Shown piece by piece: positions 1 to 12,900 of a DNA stretch of 64,000 nucleotides. The number at the start of each line of letters is the position of its first letter. The first letter of the stretch is position 1. Source of the stretch: Sipunculus nudus. Lineage: Eukaryota; Annelida; Sipuncula; Golfingiida; Sipunculidae. The stretch spans positions 9,658,400-9,722,399 of the forward strand of contig CM049322.1 of assembly GCA_026874595.1 (NCBI GenBank), written 5' to 3'. Under the pieces are notes generated by a model. The model saw nothing but the letters and a program-made list of their open reading frames with translations, was not told where the DNA came from and did no database searches. Position numbers and translations under genes: made by a program.

Positions 1-3000
1 GGACCAGAACATGGTTTATATCTGACCACTGGTCATCTGTCACATCAAGGTGACAAGCTGGTGGTCTTGTGGGGTGAGGACAGTAACATGATGATAATGG
101 GAGTGACCGTGTTTGGACATAAGAGCACTATACTGTTCCCCTCTCCCTTGTGAGATACTCTGCCAAAGCATCAGTCAGCACAGCTAGCCTATACAGCTTG
201 TGGACAGACTGTCTCTCTCAGTTGTGCAAACATACACTGATGCCTGTAGCATCATCACAGACTAGAGAGTACTCTATAGAGCTCATATCTCTGCCAGGAT
301 GAATGAATCTGAATTCTCCCAAGATCTACACCAATAATCCACCGCCTGATGTTCCACCCGTATGAAAAGTTTCATGGATATGGCTTCAGTAAATTATGTA
401 TAATTCTGCTGACAATCAAACAGACCCAGGAGAAAACATACACTCCATTCCAAAGGTAACTTATTAAGTTAATTGCACTGGGTGATAAAATAATCAGCCT
501 TAATTCATATTCACCCAAAAATTTTGAATTTTTGAGGATTATGTAAAGAGGGACCAAGAACTCAGGTTTATTTAAGCTATAATATTATTTGTAAATATTA
601 ATTGTTTTTCCATGTCCTACAAGCATGCAGTCTCCCTGTTCCCATTCTATCAGCTAGTACTACATGTGTGAGAACCACATCATTTTATTGTCTAGTACAA
701 GCATTTAATACACTTTAATGTCTGTCTCCCAGCAATAAATGACATGTCAGAACAGTTTTCCCATAAGTCACTGCAGCTAGCCAGCTGGCTGAAGCTGTCA
801 GTTAATGAAGTCTGACCGCTCAGCTTGACCAGTGGTCAGCTGGTGTGGTCAGTCATGGACTACAAAGCACTGGCTTAATGTCACCGCCCTAATAACAACT
901 CTACCAAAATACCACAGATACTTAAAGAAATTTATTGTAGCACATTCCTACCCCTCCCACTCAACTGGGTGGAGAGGTGATTATATGAAGAAAAGGTGTA
1001 GGGTACCAATCTACAGTGAATCCTGACCACATGATGACAGATATATAATCATCTACTATCATATTACAGGTCACCCTAGAGGGCAGAATGAATAACTTCC
1101 CATTACCCTAACCACAGAGATGCCTAATGCTGACTAAATAGGGCACCAACCCAAGTTACCCTGACACCATGTGCCATGACCAAAAGAGTATTACATTTTT
1201 TTATACTCATATACTTGTATTTTTTTTTAATAGCTTTGTTCCTTTTAACAAGATATGTGTTGTTAGTCTTCTTATAGAATTATGATTGAATCATCTGTGA
1301 GAATAGACCATGGCTAAGCTTGTAATATTTCAAATGCAGCTGGTAAATAAAATTTGGTATTTGTATTTTTGTATTTTATATCCTGTACGTGATATTGCTG
1401 AAAGTTTTTCTTTTCTAATAAAGGTCAAGGATTATGTTCTTAAACTATGAAACTTCTATACAAAAACCTATCAATAATGAAACATTTAAATATTATAACC
1501 CAAAAATGTTATGCAATTCATCATGCCAACTTCCAGTAAATGTATTTTGATCATCACATTAGCTAGACAGGTATCATAATTGATGTAAAAGGTGACCATC
1601 CAAAACTAAAAGTGTCAAGGCTACACTACGTCATTTTGTATTTGATTATGAAAATACATATACAATATGAAAGGAATAGGACACATAATGAGGAAAGTTG
1701 TATGATTTTTTGGAATAAATGCCTTAATGAATGGGTAGTTGAAAAAGTAGTTGAAATGGTCTCTAGCTCTACAAAATGATAGTTATCAATGTGAACTGGT
1801 GGGTAGGTACAGCAATGTGTTTGTGACACAGTGGATTGCTTCATTTTTGTGATGGTTTCACATTTGCAATATTTTCAACAAGGCCCAAGAAAATGGTATG
1901 GTTGTCAAATACCTTTTTTCAGAAACCAGTGCGGGCGGGCGATATTTTATATTTAACCTTTTTTGTATGTTTTGATAAAATGTCATATGATCAGGGAAAA
2001 GGAAGAAATACATCCATAACATCATTCATATAAGTAAATGGGAACAGATATCAGATTATAACATATTTATTATTATTATATAAATCTCATTTTATCTAAT
2101 CCCATTCCTCTAAGTATAGTTTTTTGTGAGATCATAAGAAAAACCCCCTTGGAAAATACTGAAATAATATAATGATTGTGGATTTCAACTTGGTAAGTAT
2201 GAAGCAAACCAAGGTATAAGTCATCTACTGTGCAGCAGTGAGGTAGCTGCTACCTCAACAGCTAGAGCAGTACAGCTATACCATGTCTGCTGCAGCAAGG
2301 AACAGCTCTCATACACCCAGTACATGCTTGTGAACTCCAGCTCTTTGCCATACACCTGCTGTTGCACACCCATTATATTTTTAGACTTGGTGTCAGAAGC
2401 GGGATCCTTCAGCTCTTAGCTCTCAACACCAACCAGCCAGTTTTCAGCATCAAGATATATATAACTTTTGACCTTGGTAGTGATAAGGACTGGGGGAGAG
2501 TCTTGAATTCAAGAGTTCCCAGTGTAATAGGCCTTCCTGTTATATGATCCTAACTTAGGACGGCCATCTCGTAATTTCACACTGCTTTTTGACAGAGCAT
2601 GGTGATGAAGGATTGTTTATGACTCAACTCAGTATATCACAAAAAAAGTACGCGTAGGAGTTTTTGATATGGCAATAATAATTTTACACTGATGCTTTCT
2701 GAAGTCATAAATGCCTGTGGTTGCTGGCATCAAGACAAAATACAAAGATAATGATTCAATACAGAGAAAACAAAAAGTACTCTATGCAATGGAGATGTTA
2801 TTCATGAGGAGCACAATGACAGTCATGAAGCAGACACTCCCAAGAAATAACAGCAATGGAGACCATGAGAAATCTGATGAAATGTGATATGGAACATGAT
2901 CCAAGACTGCATGTACCATGTACACTTTTTATGTAAAACATATATTAAATCTAGAATCACTGTCTTTTCTTTCATTATATTCTATAAGGTTATGGTTGAC

Positions 3001-6000
3001 AGCAGTAAAGACAACAGTATAATGGATACTTCTGCATGATAGTTTATGCTATTTTAGCCATAACATATTTCCTTTATGAAAAGACAAACAGGTATGTAAC
3101 TTATTTTGTCTTTTATTTAGTGAGTTGTATCCACATATGGTATGCCACCAACAGACATCAACACAGTTTCATCAGTAGAATAATTTGATGGAAATGTTTA
3201 CTTTTCCATACATGTTGTATGCTTGTGAACCGAGGATCTATGAAAAACATGACTGTTGCCATTGGAATGCTGGATGGCGACAAATACAAGAAAACATGGG
3301 CATAAATATGGGCAAAATGGGAGTAATAAAGGTTTGCCAAAAAAGAACTGGCGCTGTCGATATCATTTCATCTGTTATTACATGTTAACGCTGAGCTCAT
3401 GGTCATCACTCAGCAGTGCTGAATAAGTTCAAAGCACCTTCCATCGCTGGCGCTGTTAGGATAATAATAGCTGTGTGTGTTTTATGTAATGTAGGGGAGT
3501 GAGAATATATGACTGAGAAACAAGATGAGCTGAGCTGATAGGGTAGTCTTTCTGTATACACAGTGAAGTCATGCTTGACTGAATTACTATTTACTACTGA
3601 GTAAGTAACTGAAATCTGCAGCAAAGGAAATTAACATTTCATTGTGAGGAGATAATATGACCTTTCAATTTGATTAAATCTATAATAGAACTCAGAATTA
3701 ATATGAAAGTTTCACTTAACTCTGGACCAAACTGCTGAAATAATCACTGCTTCTTCACAGAAAAACAGGAGGAGGTTAATATTTTATTTATTCATTCACT
3801 TTATGAAATATTGGAGAAATAAATAGATTGAAATATATTAAATAACATTTAGGATTTGCTGAATTTGGTGGCTCATTATTCAATATACCATTAAGGTTAA
3901 TTTAAGAAAAGAAATTATTTCTTTTTTTTCAAGATTTCTCACTCTAATATTATAGAATTTCATTATTTCACATGCATGTTAGTGAACTGGATATTTCCAT
4001 ATTGGAATGTCCTTACATATATCAACATGTAACAACTGAATGTTGTTGAACACTGGTGTATAAGTCCCCTGTTATTTAACCACTTATGGTGGGAGTTGTT
4101 CTTTTACACAATGACTCAAATATCATCCCTCTTTGAAGATTTTCAAATATATGCCAAATTTTAAACATTTTACATGCTGTGTTTCATTATGACATTTAGC
4201 AAACAAGTGCCATTACACTCAGTACAAATCTATTTTGGGATTTTTTAAACCTAGCAAGACAATAAGTGAAACTTGCTTCACTTAGCAAATAAGTATTAAT
4301 GCTTTTGACAGTCACCTATTAACACACAAATCATTTTTGATAGTTAATGGAACTTAATTGGATGAAGAGAGCAACCACAGAAGAACAGCTGTCAGGTCAA
4401 TAGGTACAGCAGAACAACATCAATGACTTTATTGACAACTGTATGTTCACCACTCAGAGATGAAACGAGAATGTTCAGACTATGTGAAGTGATCATTACT
4501 TGTCAACATGACTTTACAGAAGATATGGGTATCAAGCCACTGTCTCAGAGAGAAAAGAAACAACATTTCATGTGACATGACCTGGCCTGCCAATGGGAAA
4601 TGAAAACATGCCTAAGTGACTGTAGAATTGGGAGTTGTACACAGACCTGATAGACAATTTTGAGACAAACATTATGCAGTGTAAGAGGGAAAATGAAAAG
4701 ATTCCAAATATGTGTGATTATATATATGAACAATTACAGTACTTAGTCTACAAAGAATTTTAGAAGAGGAAAAAAATATTTTACGGAGATGTTTAGGAAT
4801 TGGTGCATGGAAAAAGTTAATGAAGAATAAAATAGCCATATTTTAATTTTAAACCATGGATGAACTTACCAGTAAAATGATTTACTGGTAAGTTTGCTTC
4901 AAGGTTATTAATATTGATATTCAAAATCGGTACTATGGTAACAAGTTCCATAGTAACACATGGGTTACTATGGTTGTGTACAGTACACCTCCTGTGGCTG
5001 CATCAATACATGTCCATGTGTACTGCAGCTGTACAAACCATAGCAGCAGTACCACTGGAGTGTCCTGAAGGGCACTTAAGTCCAAATATTTAACCCTCCT
5101 CCCTCTAGTTCTAAATATTTGTGACGCCTGTGTGAGGTACGAGAGCATCATGTGCCATCCATGTTGGAATCTGACACCTACTTGTATAGTTGCAAAAACT
5201 GCTGGAATACAACATTTCCTGTGACATCCTGATGATGTGGATGGATTGAGTACCCCGGGAGCATGATTTTGGTCATTTCTTCGCCCATGCTTACTGGGAG
5301 CCAATATGTTTAAGCTCAGCTCCAGGAGTAAACTGAGAAACTTAATAAACACTGGAGCATGCTCTCATATAAACCCATTAGTGATGACCTGAATCAGTGG
5401 AATTGTATATGTCAGACCCTAGGATTATTCAAGATGTTTTCTTTACTGCTGTATTTCGAAACTGGCCATTTTTCAAGACCTGTATGCTGGTATAAGAACT
5501 TCTGCAGAGCTTCAGACAGAAATATATTTATCATTAAACTTAACATAAATTAAGATTAAATATTTAGCATTCATTATATGTCACTGGACATACATTTCTC
5601 CTGAATGAACAGTACGGATGGTTTGATACCTGACTCTGGATACTACAGAGACCAGCTGCTCTATGGATCATGTCAAACCCCACTGAGTAACCATCAAATA
5701 CATCAGTTGCTGGACTGGTTCTCAGTCTGTCAAGTATCTTTATCAGGAACTACATACAGCCCACAATGACAACTAAGACTCACTGAAGACTAGATAAAAT
5801 CCTGCCAGAGGGCTTCCTTCCTTGCGCAAAGATAAAGAGGCCAAAACACAACATGTTAGAAACACTAAACCACTGTGAGAACAGACCTAAAAAAGTGTAT
5901 ACAAAATGAGTGTGCCTACTGTGAAATTTGAAACCACTCTTAAGCCCTCATTTTTAGCTGATACATCAATCTGGCACATTTTCAAAGTGATCAGACCTAT

Positions 6001-6160
6001 ATGTGGACAATTTGTTTACCATTCACTGTGATCAGATATTTCTTTTCAGTTTTCCAAATAAACTAGATGTATTCATTATTCCTAGATTTTTACATAAGCC
6101 CTGATTGTTATTAACCTTTAAATTATACTTAAATATCTTTAGGAAAGTAAGATTTATGAA
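1..6160. other. Non-coding or unrecognised sequence left of the Ig exons
   Basis: No exon could be supported. It should hold or lead to the 3' exons of the IgSF gene, because the exon 3 donor is open and CpG depletion continues to position 1. The longest minus-strand frame (4,933-5,352, 139 codons) has no recognisable domain and ends in a repetitive CCATAGTAAC / GGTTACTATGG hairpin at about 4,947-4,972. A 14-bp perfect hairpin lies at 4,863-4,894. Confidence 0.4.
4863..4894. repeat. Perfect 14-bp hairpin carrying a splice-donor consensus on both strands
   Basis: Arms AACTTACCAGTAAA and TTTACTGGTAAGTT are perfect complements around a 4-base ATGA loop. Because of the symmetry, each strand reads CTG|GTAAGTT, a strong donor-like sequence. 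Use as a donor is not shown. Confidence 0.8.
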
Positions 6161-6408
6161 TATAACCGGACACACAAAAGCGTTCCTACTGGCCTTGATA
6201 GTGATGCTTGCTTTTTTAGTGTTATAATGGTGGCAGCGGTGGGATTTGGGTAGTCAAGGTGTTTTTTGTGGCATTATGCCCCACTTAATTCATGTGCATG
6301 ACCCCCAGATAGATTCCCACCTTCTGGGGACAGAACATCCTCAGAGAGCGTTGAATGTAACCACACACACAAAAGCATTCTTTCTGGCCTTGCTCATGAA
6401 GCTTGCTT
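6161..6408 (+). repeat. Short direct repeat (two 53-bp copies)
   Basis: Copies at 6,161-6,213 and 6,356-6,408 share the frame TAACC-CACACACAAAAGC-TTC-CTGGCCTTG-TGA-GCTTGCTT with roughly 80 percent identity by eye. The second copy leads directly into the tRNA-like segment at about 6,410-6,475, so both are probably parts of one SINE family or a duplicated SINE. Confidence 0.6.
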
Positions 6409-6409
6409 A

Positions 6410-6478
6410 TTAGAGAAGCAGTAGAACATCTGACTTGTGTGTCACAGGTGGCGGGTTCCAATCCACAGTCAGGTCTGG
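6410..6478 (+). mobile_element. tRNA-like SINE head
   Basis: Reads like a degenerate tRNA: an A-box-like AGCAGTAGAACATCTGACTT region, then the pol III B box GGGTTCCAATCC about 35 bases on. The arms do not form a complete cloverleaf, so it is a SINE relic, not a functional tRNA gene. It lies about 90 bases downstream of Ig exon 3 on the opposite strand. Confidence 0.5.
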
Positions 6479-6567
6479 TTTCTATTTTCACCAGTTACAT
6501 GAAACTTAAAAACTGGCGAATGGATTTTCAAGGCTCTGGCCTATGTACAAATAAAATATTTACTTAC

Positions 6568-6852
6568 ATGTCACACTGAAGGGAACTTGGCAATCAAGTT
6601 CTTTTGTCATGCCATCCTTTGTTACTGTGACTGCACATCGGTAAATTTCCTTGTCCATTTGAAAAGTCGCCTTCACCTCTGCTGTTTTCCTGATTGTACC
6701 AAACATGGGAATTCCTGTAGACAGGACGTCAGATGTAGAATTTTTCCACACAACTGGGGGTGAGGTACCTCCGAATTCCATTTCACACGTCAATTCAACA
6801 TCAGCTCCCTCGTGGACTGAGACACCTCCCACCGGCTCACACGTAGGTGTAC
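6568..6852 (-). CDS. IgSF gene exon 3: second Ig domain
   Basis: 285 bases, phase 1 at both ends, with acceptor atatttaacag and donor ACAT|GTAAGTA. Residues 133-227. Canonical Cys155 (VELTC), Trp168 (PVVW) and Cys205 (EIYRC) give a C2/I-type Ig domain. Two further cysteines near the domain ends (Cys137 and Cys220) could form an extra disulphide. Asn170-Ser-Thr is a possible N-glycosylation site. The exon stays open through the donor, so the protein continues in another exon not identified here. Confidence 0.9.
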
Positions 6853-6884
6853 CTGTTAAATATACATATAAACACTTAATTATA

Positions 6885-6923
<39 letters not shown>

Positions 6924-9900
6924 ATGTATATATGTATATATACACATGTGTGTATAAAACCTTGTCAGTTCTTCTTTCTCAGAGAAACACTTAACTGTAC
7001 CATCATAATAGTACTAAAATCCTCAACCAGATGTCACATCCAGTGCTATTTTCATACAACTTTCCATGGTTTAAGTTTTGAAAATAAACCTACAAACATT
7101 TTTTTTTAATAATCTTAAATGACATTTAGATAAGAATTCTTGTTAGCCCTGGACTGGTGGTTAAAGTATTATGTTGTTTGTTACTTATTTATGAAGAATA
7201 TCTAGCATGAAATGTATACACAACATGATACAAATATCTGAAATTTTTTTTTGATTTGTAAATGATACTTATTCTCATCCACATCAATATCCTCATTTGT
7301 GTGACGACCAATCAGTAATAATAGTACTCAAGTCAACTGTCTGTTAATACGTTTTCTTAAACAATCAAATGTATCTTGGACACACAAGTGAACACTCAGA
7401 CAGCCATAAAGAAGGTAAGACAGAACTAGCACATATATAAAACATTAGCTCTCCGGAACTTCATTCCAGTCTGCTAAAAAGGAAGAAATTGACAAAAGAA
7501 ATGATCGGCTCTAATTATACACAGCATTGGACTTGTGTTGCTTTGCTTGAATTGAGTAGCATATACCTCTTAGCAGAGCATTCTGTTACAATGTAGCTGA
7601 CAAAGTGCTTTTAAAAGAGAGCATCTGATCGGCTGCCTGTGGCATCATATGCATGATATATTTCAGTACACACAGTTATGATGTCTAGTTCCGATAATGA
7701 TCAATAACAAATAAATGGCAGCAATTTTAACAGAGCAAAATGTGCGATGGCTTTCCCCTGAACAAGAAGCATAACAGACAGACAAAAATTTCTTTTTTTA
7801 TGTACTCACCTATAACTTTCAACAAAGTTTTGTGCGTTTCAACTGAGTCGTCCTGGTGAGTGATAATACAATCGTATTCTCCGGCATCATCAGCAACTAA
7901 TGTAAGTATCTTCAGCGTGTAATCAGACGATACTTCAAAACCACCTTTTTGACTATGGTCAGTGTTAAAATTTCCGTTATCCCATATAGTAATGGGTTCC
8001 TTGGTCATCTTGTATACATGGTCAGCCCACCGAACTGATTTGATCGTTCCAGGTGTTGAGCTAGAACACGGTATGCTGGCGTCTTTACCCAGAAAGCCTG
8101 TGTCCTCTCGTATTTGGCCATTCTGTGCAGGGAGGGGCAGCGGCAATAAGGCAAAAACTGAAATAGAAGTAAAGAAAGTTACTACCAGTATTATATTTAT
8201 TAAAGCATCAGTAATTAATTTTATGATATATGACTTGTTACTGTATGTGTAAACAACAGATATGAATAACCTGTTAATTCATGCATCTGCAAATACAATC
8301 ACAGCCTAGTTTGATGATACATAGCTATGAAGGGTACAGGAAGTTTTCTGATGAGACAAATATGGCTTACTTTGAGTTTCGGCACTACCCAATCATGCTG
8401 TAACTGAACTGCAGCTGTGGATGATACTATCACAAAGATAACACTGTAAACAGTTGGTAAATTTATCAGTAGGCTAGCTATTCAGGACTTAACACAAATT
8501 GGAACATAAATTTGCAGATGAAGGCATATATCCCATCTCTATAGTATCCATCCTTATTTCCTATGCCCTTCATCACTCAGCTTTCAACAACATAGCCAAT
8601 GAGAGACAGACTGGTAAAGACAGAAAGTCAGTAATGCAACAATATGCAGGGAGGTTTACCAATGTGCTGAGTTGCAACATTTGTTTTTGATTTTTTTGCA
8701 CAAGATGTGTGTAGTTAGAAAGTAAACAAACATATTTGGAAGTTTATCTGCAGCAAATAAAAGTTTGTGTTACAGATCTATAAAAAAAAACATTTCTTTA
8801 TCAATATTTTCCCAGAGTTTTTGACATGGCTTATGTTTCCACTCTGACATTTGAGCAGACCATTTTATATCAGAGGAGTAAAAGAAATGATAGTGTAAAG
8901 TTCTACAGATTTTACATGATGTTCATATTTCAACAGAATGTATATAAATGTTGATAATACACATGCATATATAGTAATACATTACCTGTGTATTTAGTAT
9001 TAATATATATTTTCATTTTTTTTTTCCAATATGTCAAACAGCTTATATGCATATACATATTTTACACATTAAACTATAATTATAAACTGCATATAAATAT
9101 GTATATGTACATACATGTATAAAAGTCATGTAGATTGTGAACCAGAACATATATTTATATCCTTTTGAGTATATCAATATATGTGACAAAAAGATGCTGG
9201 TATAAAAGGATTAACATAGATATGCAAAGATATGGATCATATATTTGTACCCTACGAAGCCAACATTATGAACAAAAGTTAAATGAAATCAATTCTGGGA
9301 CAGTCAGACGATATTCAGTAAAAATTTAAAATGAAGCTCATCATAAGTATCAAATTTTTTTGTTTTTTATTTTGTTTGTGTGTTTTTTTTGTGTTTTTTT
9401 TTGGTTGGGGGGACTTGTGGTTGCACTGATAAGCTTAGGAGACAGCTAGGCCAGCTTGTATCCTGATCAATACATATCTGTACAGCTCACGCCCTAAATA
9501 CACAAGCTGTGGTAGTAACACAAGTATAGGCCTGATATTATTTTCTGACCAAGAAAAACATCTGTCTAGCAGTAACAACAGTTAAAGTTGCCCAGTATAC
9601 ATAAGAATAAAGTTCTATGTGTGCACCATAATTGTATGATACAGGGACTGAAATCAGTCACAAAAATTCAGTAGCCTTTAGGACATGTATAAACTGATTC
9701 CTGCAGAGCCACCTTGAAAACTTATTATTTTTAACTATATTTATCTATAATATACTAATGGGCTTATATTATGATTTGAGTGTACTGTCTAGAAGAATTT
9801 AGTGTATGCATGTATTATGCCATGTTACAGCGGTTGAAAACATATGTGAAAACCCTACATGAAACCATACTTTTGTACATGTTGATGTATATTATCAGAT

Positions 9901-12900
9901 TACATCTACAACTTCTATTTTAGCAAAGAAACTTTACACAGGATTTTTTTTTTGGTGCCAGTAAATTATCCTATCCCTGAGTATTATAGTCATCACTTTA
10001 TGAATACAATATTTGTATCCACTATTACAAGTATCACTGCAATTGTGTGTATCTAACTGTTGTACAGGTTCACATAGGTCAAAGGTCAAGTCAAAGGCAA
10101 TAAGAAGTATTGACATTGTGAGTCCATTGAGGTTGTGTCCATATATCAGGCTATACATAATGTACATCAAACTACCTGATGGAGGATGGACAGGCAGTTG
10201 CATGGATACCATTATAGATATTACATATTCAAGCAACAAGTCATTTGGCCTGTTTAATAATGGACCAGGATGGGAGTTCCTGCCTCTTATATGCCTAGTT
10301 TCTGGAAAATTGACTGTTTGTGTTTGAAAAGTGCATAAATGGAATGGTCATTTGTATAGTTACTGTAATGTCAACTCTTTCACCTATTAATAGCTCCAAT
10401 AGTATCCCAAAGGAAATAGCCAAGCTGTCATATAGATTATTAGATATGTCATAAACATTCGTCAAGATTGTTATATTACAGACAACACTTTTTCAGGCAC
10501 CTTTGTTAGCTCACCTTCTGTTACAAACAACTCTGTACCATGTTCTTCTCTACAACAGACACCTCTCTATTACATACACCTATCTATGACATTCACCTCT
10601 CTATAACATTCATCTCTCTATTATAGACATCCCTCTATTACAGACATCCCTCTATTACAGGCATCCCTCTAATATAGATATCCCTCTATTATAGACATCC
10701 CTCTATAACAGACACCCCTCTATTACAGGCATCCCTCTATTACAGGCATCCCTCTAATACAGACATCTCTCCATTATAGACACCTCTCTATTACAGACAC
10801 CTCCCTAATACAGACACCTCTCTATTATAGACATCCCTCTATTACAGACATCCCCCTATTACAGGCATCCCTCTATTACAAACACCTCTCAATTATAGAC
10901 ACCTCTCTATTACAAACACCTCCCTAATACAGACACCTCTCTATTATAGACATCCCTCTATTACAGACATCCCCCTATTACAGGCATCCCACTATTACAG
11001 ACACCTCTCCATTATAGACACCTCTCTATTACAGACACCTCCCTAATACAGACACCTCTCTATTATTTATACACCTCTCCATTATAGACACCTCTCCATT
11101 TATACATTCACCTCTCTAACACAAACTTTAAAATACTCCACATGATGTGTACCTAAGCCTGACAGACGAATAACAGACAAAACCCAGGTCTCTCAGTGTC
11201 CGTAATGTAGAGGTTTCACAGTATATCATATATTCATGCAGACAGTCCTGAGAGAGTAAATCACCAATGCTAGTGTTTTAATAGGTGGAGTGTGGCAATA
11301 TTGTTATGTCCCAAGAACTAGGTCAATGAAAGCAATAGAAAGATCGATAAAACATCACTAGTATTTATGTTGTGTTCTATTGCTGGCTCAGTCGACTGCG
11401 ACAGCGGTATCAGATCAAAGTGCAGGACGATTGAGCCACTGTGCCCAGCCAGGCAGACAAACAACACCACCATGTCACCGCCCCTCCCTTTGTGCATTAA
11501 ATTACCAATATCAGCCAAAATCTCAACTGTCTGTGTTAATTAAAAACAATGGGTTTATTTCATGTCTGATCACCCGTAAAAATCTGCACTGCCCCAAATT
11601 GTCTTTTTTTCAGGTCCATCAGTCTGGATATGATATCTTCATGGCTCTGAGCTAAATTTGACTGAACCAACAAATAAAACAGTTTCACAAACAGTTTTTT
11701 TTATTACCAAAATTTTCTGATATATATAACACAGTATCAACACAGCTGCTCAGGAAGCATTCTGGCAAGATATGTCATATCATTTAAAGATTGCTTTCTT
11801 TGTAATCAGAAAGCTTGGGTACTGGTTATGGTCCGGGGACACTTTTCTGTTGTCTGCCTATAGTTGTTTACCTACATCGCAAAATAAGAAGAAAATAATA
11901 TTTAGAAGCATTTTAGGTTCATCTTGAGCTGCCTTTAACAATTTAACGCGAATGCAATTCTCAGAGCTTAATTTTTACAATGACAGGGACAATGTTGTTA
12001 ATGTATTTTTAATGCAACAGTTCCAAACATAACATGCCCAATTAAATATTTTATTTCATTTATTTATAATAACAATAAGTACATCCAAACTTTTGACAGA
12101 CAACCTGTGACATCTGGGTTTTAGTATGTATGCAAAATGGAAGCCCCCATAAGCTGTTTAGAGAAATTGGGAGAAACAAAACCTGTTACCATTTGATACA
12201 GCGTACAGGTGAGACTATATTTGTTGAGGGAGTTTGTAAGGTGGGACTTGTCAGAAAACTTTAAGGCAGAATAACACTTTCTTTGGACCATGTCAAAATT
12301 CTCCAATTTTAACAGGAAGCAGACAAGGTCATCTGATTATATCAGGTCCAGAGATAAAAGGTCTGAATTCATGCTTAACTGTAAATTTGCTCCATTTTTT
12401 TGTGAATTCACCAGTCATACAAGCACACAGATGGAACCACCACCTTGAACTACTTGTGAACGTCTGATCCCTGAAGCCCCCCTTGATTGTGACATATGTC
12501 AAAACATATTATGATGTAACAGCCTCAAACTTATTCCTACCCCTTCTCTACCCCAGAGGGGGTATTCCCACCCTTCCACTACCAAACCCAACCCCCTGCT
12601 TGGGGCAGGCACACCCTTACACCTCTACAAAAGCCAGATCACTAATTTAATTCACTAAGTCAAACATACACTGCAGGAAGCACACACAGAGAAGGGGTGG
12701 GAATAAACCCAGCCCTGAGGGTGACCAGGTCACCTATAGTTCACCCCCACCCTATCATGTACCCCAGTGTCAGCCTCACGAGAAACTGGACTCCTTTATC
12801 CCCTTCGTAACTGATATTAAAGATCTGTACTTGTAATCTGACTCTACACTATATATGCTCAGCTCAAGTCAAATACTACACACTACTTGTGGTAGGACCT

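Noticed and set aside
4933-5352. 139-codon minus-strand open frame as a further exon of the IgSF gene
   Set aside because: No Ig, membrane or other domain is recognisable, no good phase-1 acceptor was found, and its C-terminal part runs into a repetitive hairpin sequence.
6410-6478. Functional tRNA gene
   Set aside because: Only A- and B-box-like parts are present; the acceptor and anticodon stems do not pair. Treated as a SINE head.
6705-7109. 134-codon plus-strand frame
   Set aside because: It is the antisense shadow of Ig exon 3 followed by the ATT microsatellite (a run of isoleucines).
7962-8252. 96-codon plus-strand frame
   Set aside because: Antisense shadow of Ig exon 2; the minus strand carries the Ig motifs and splice sites.
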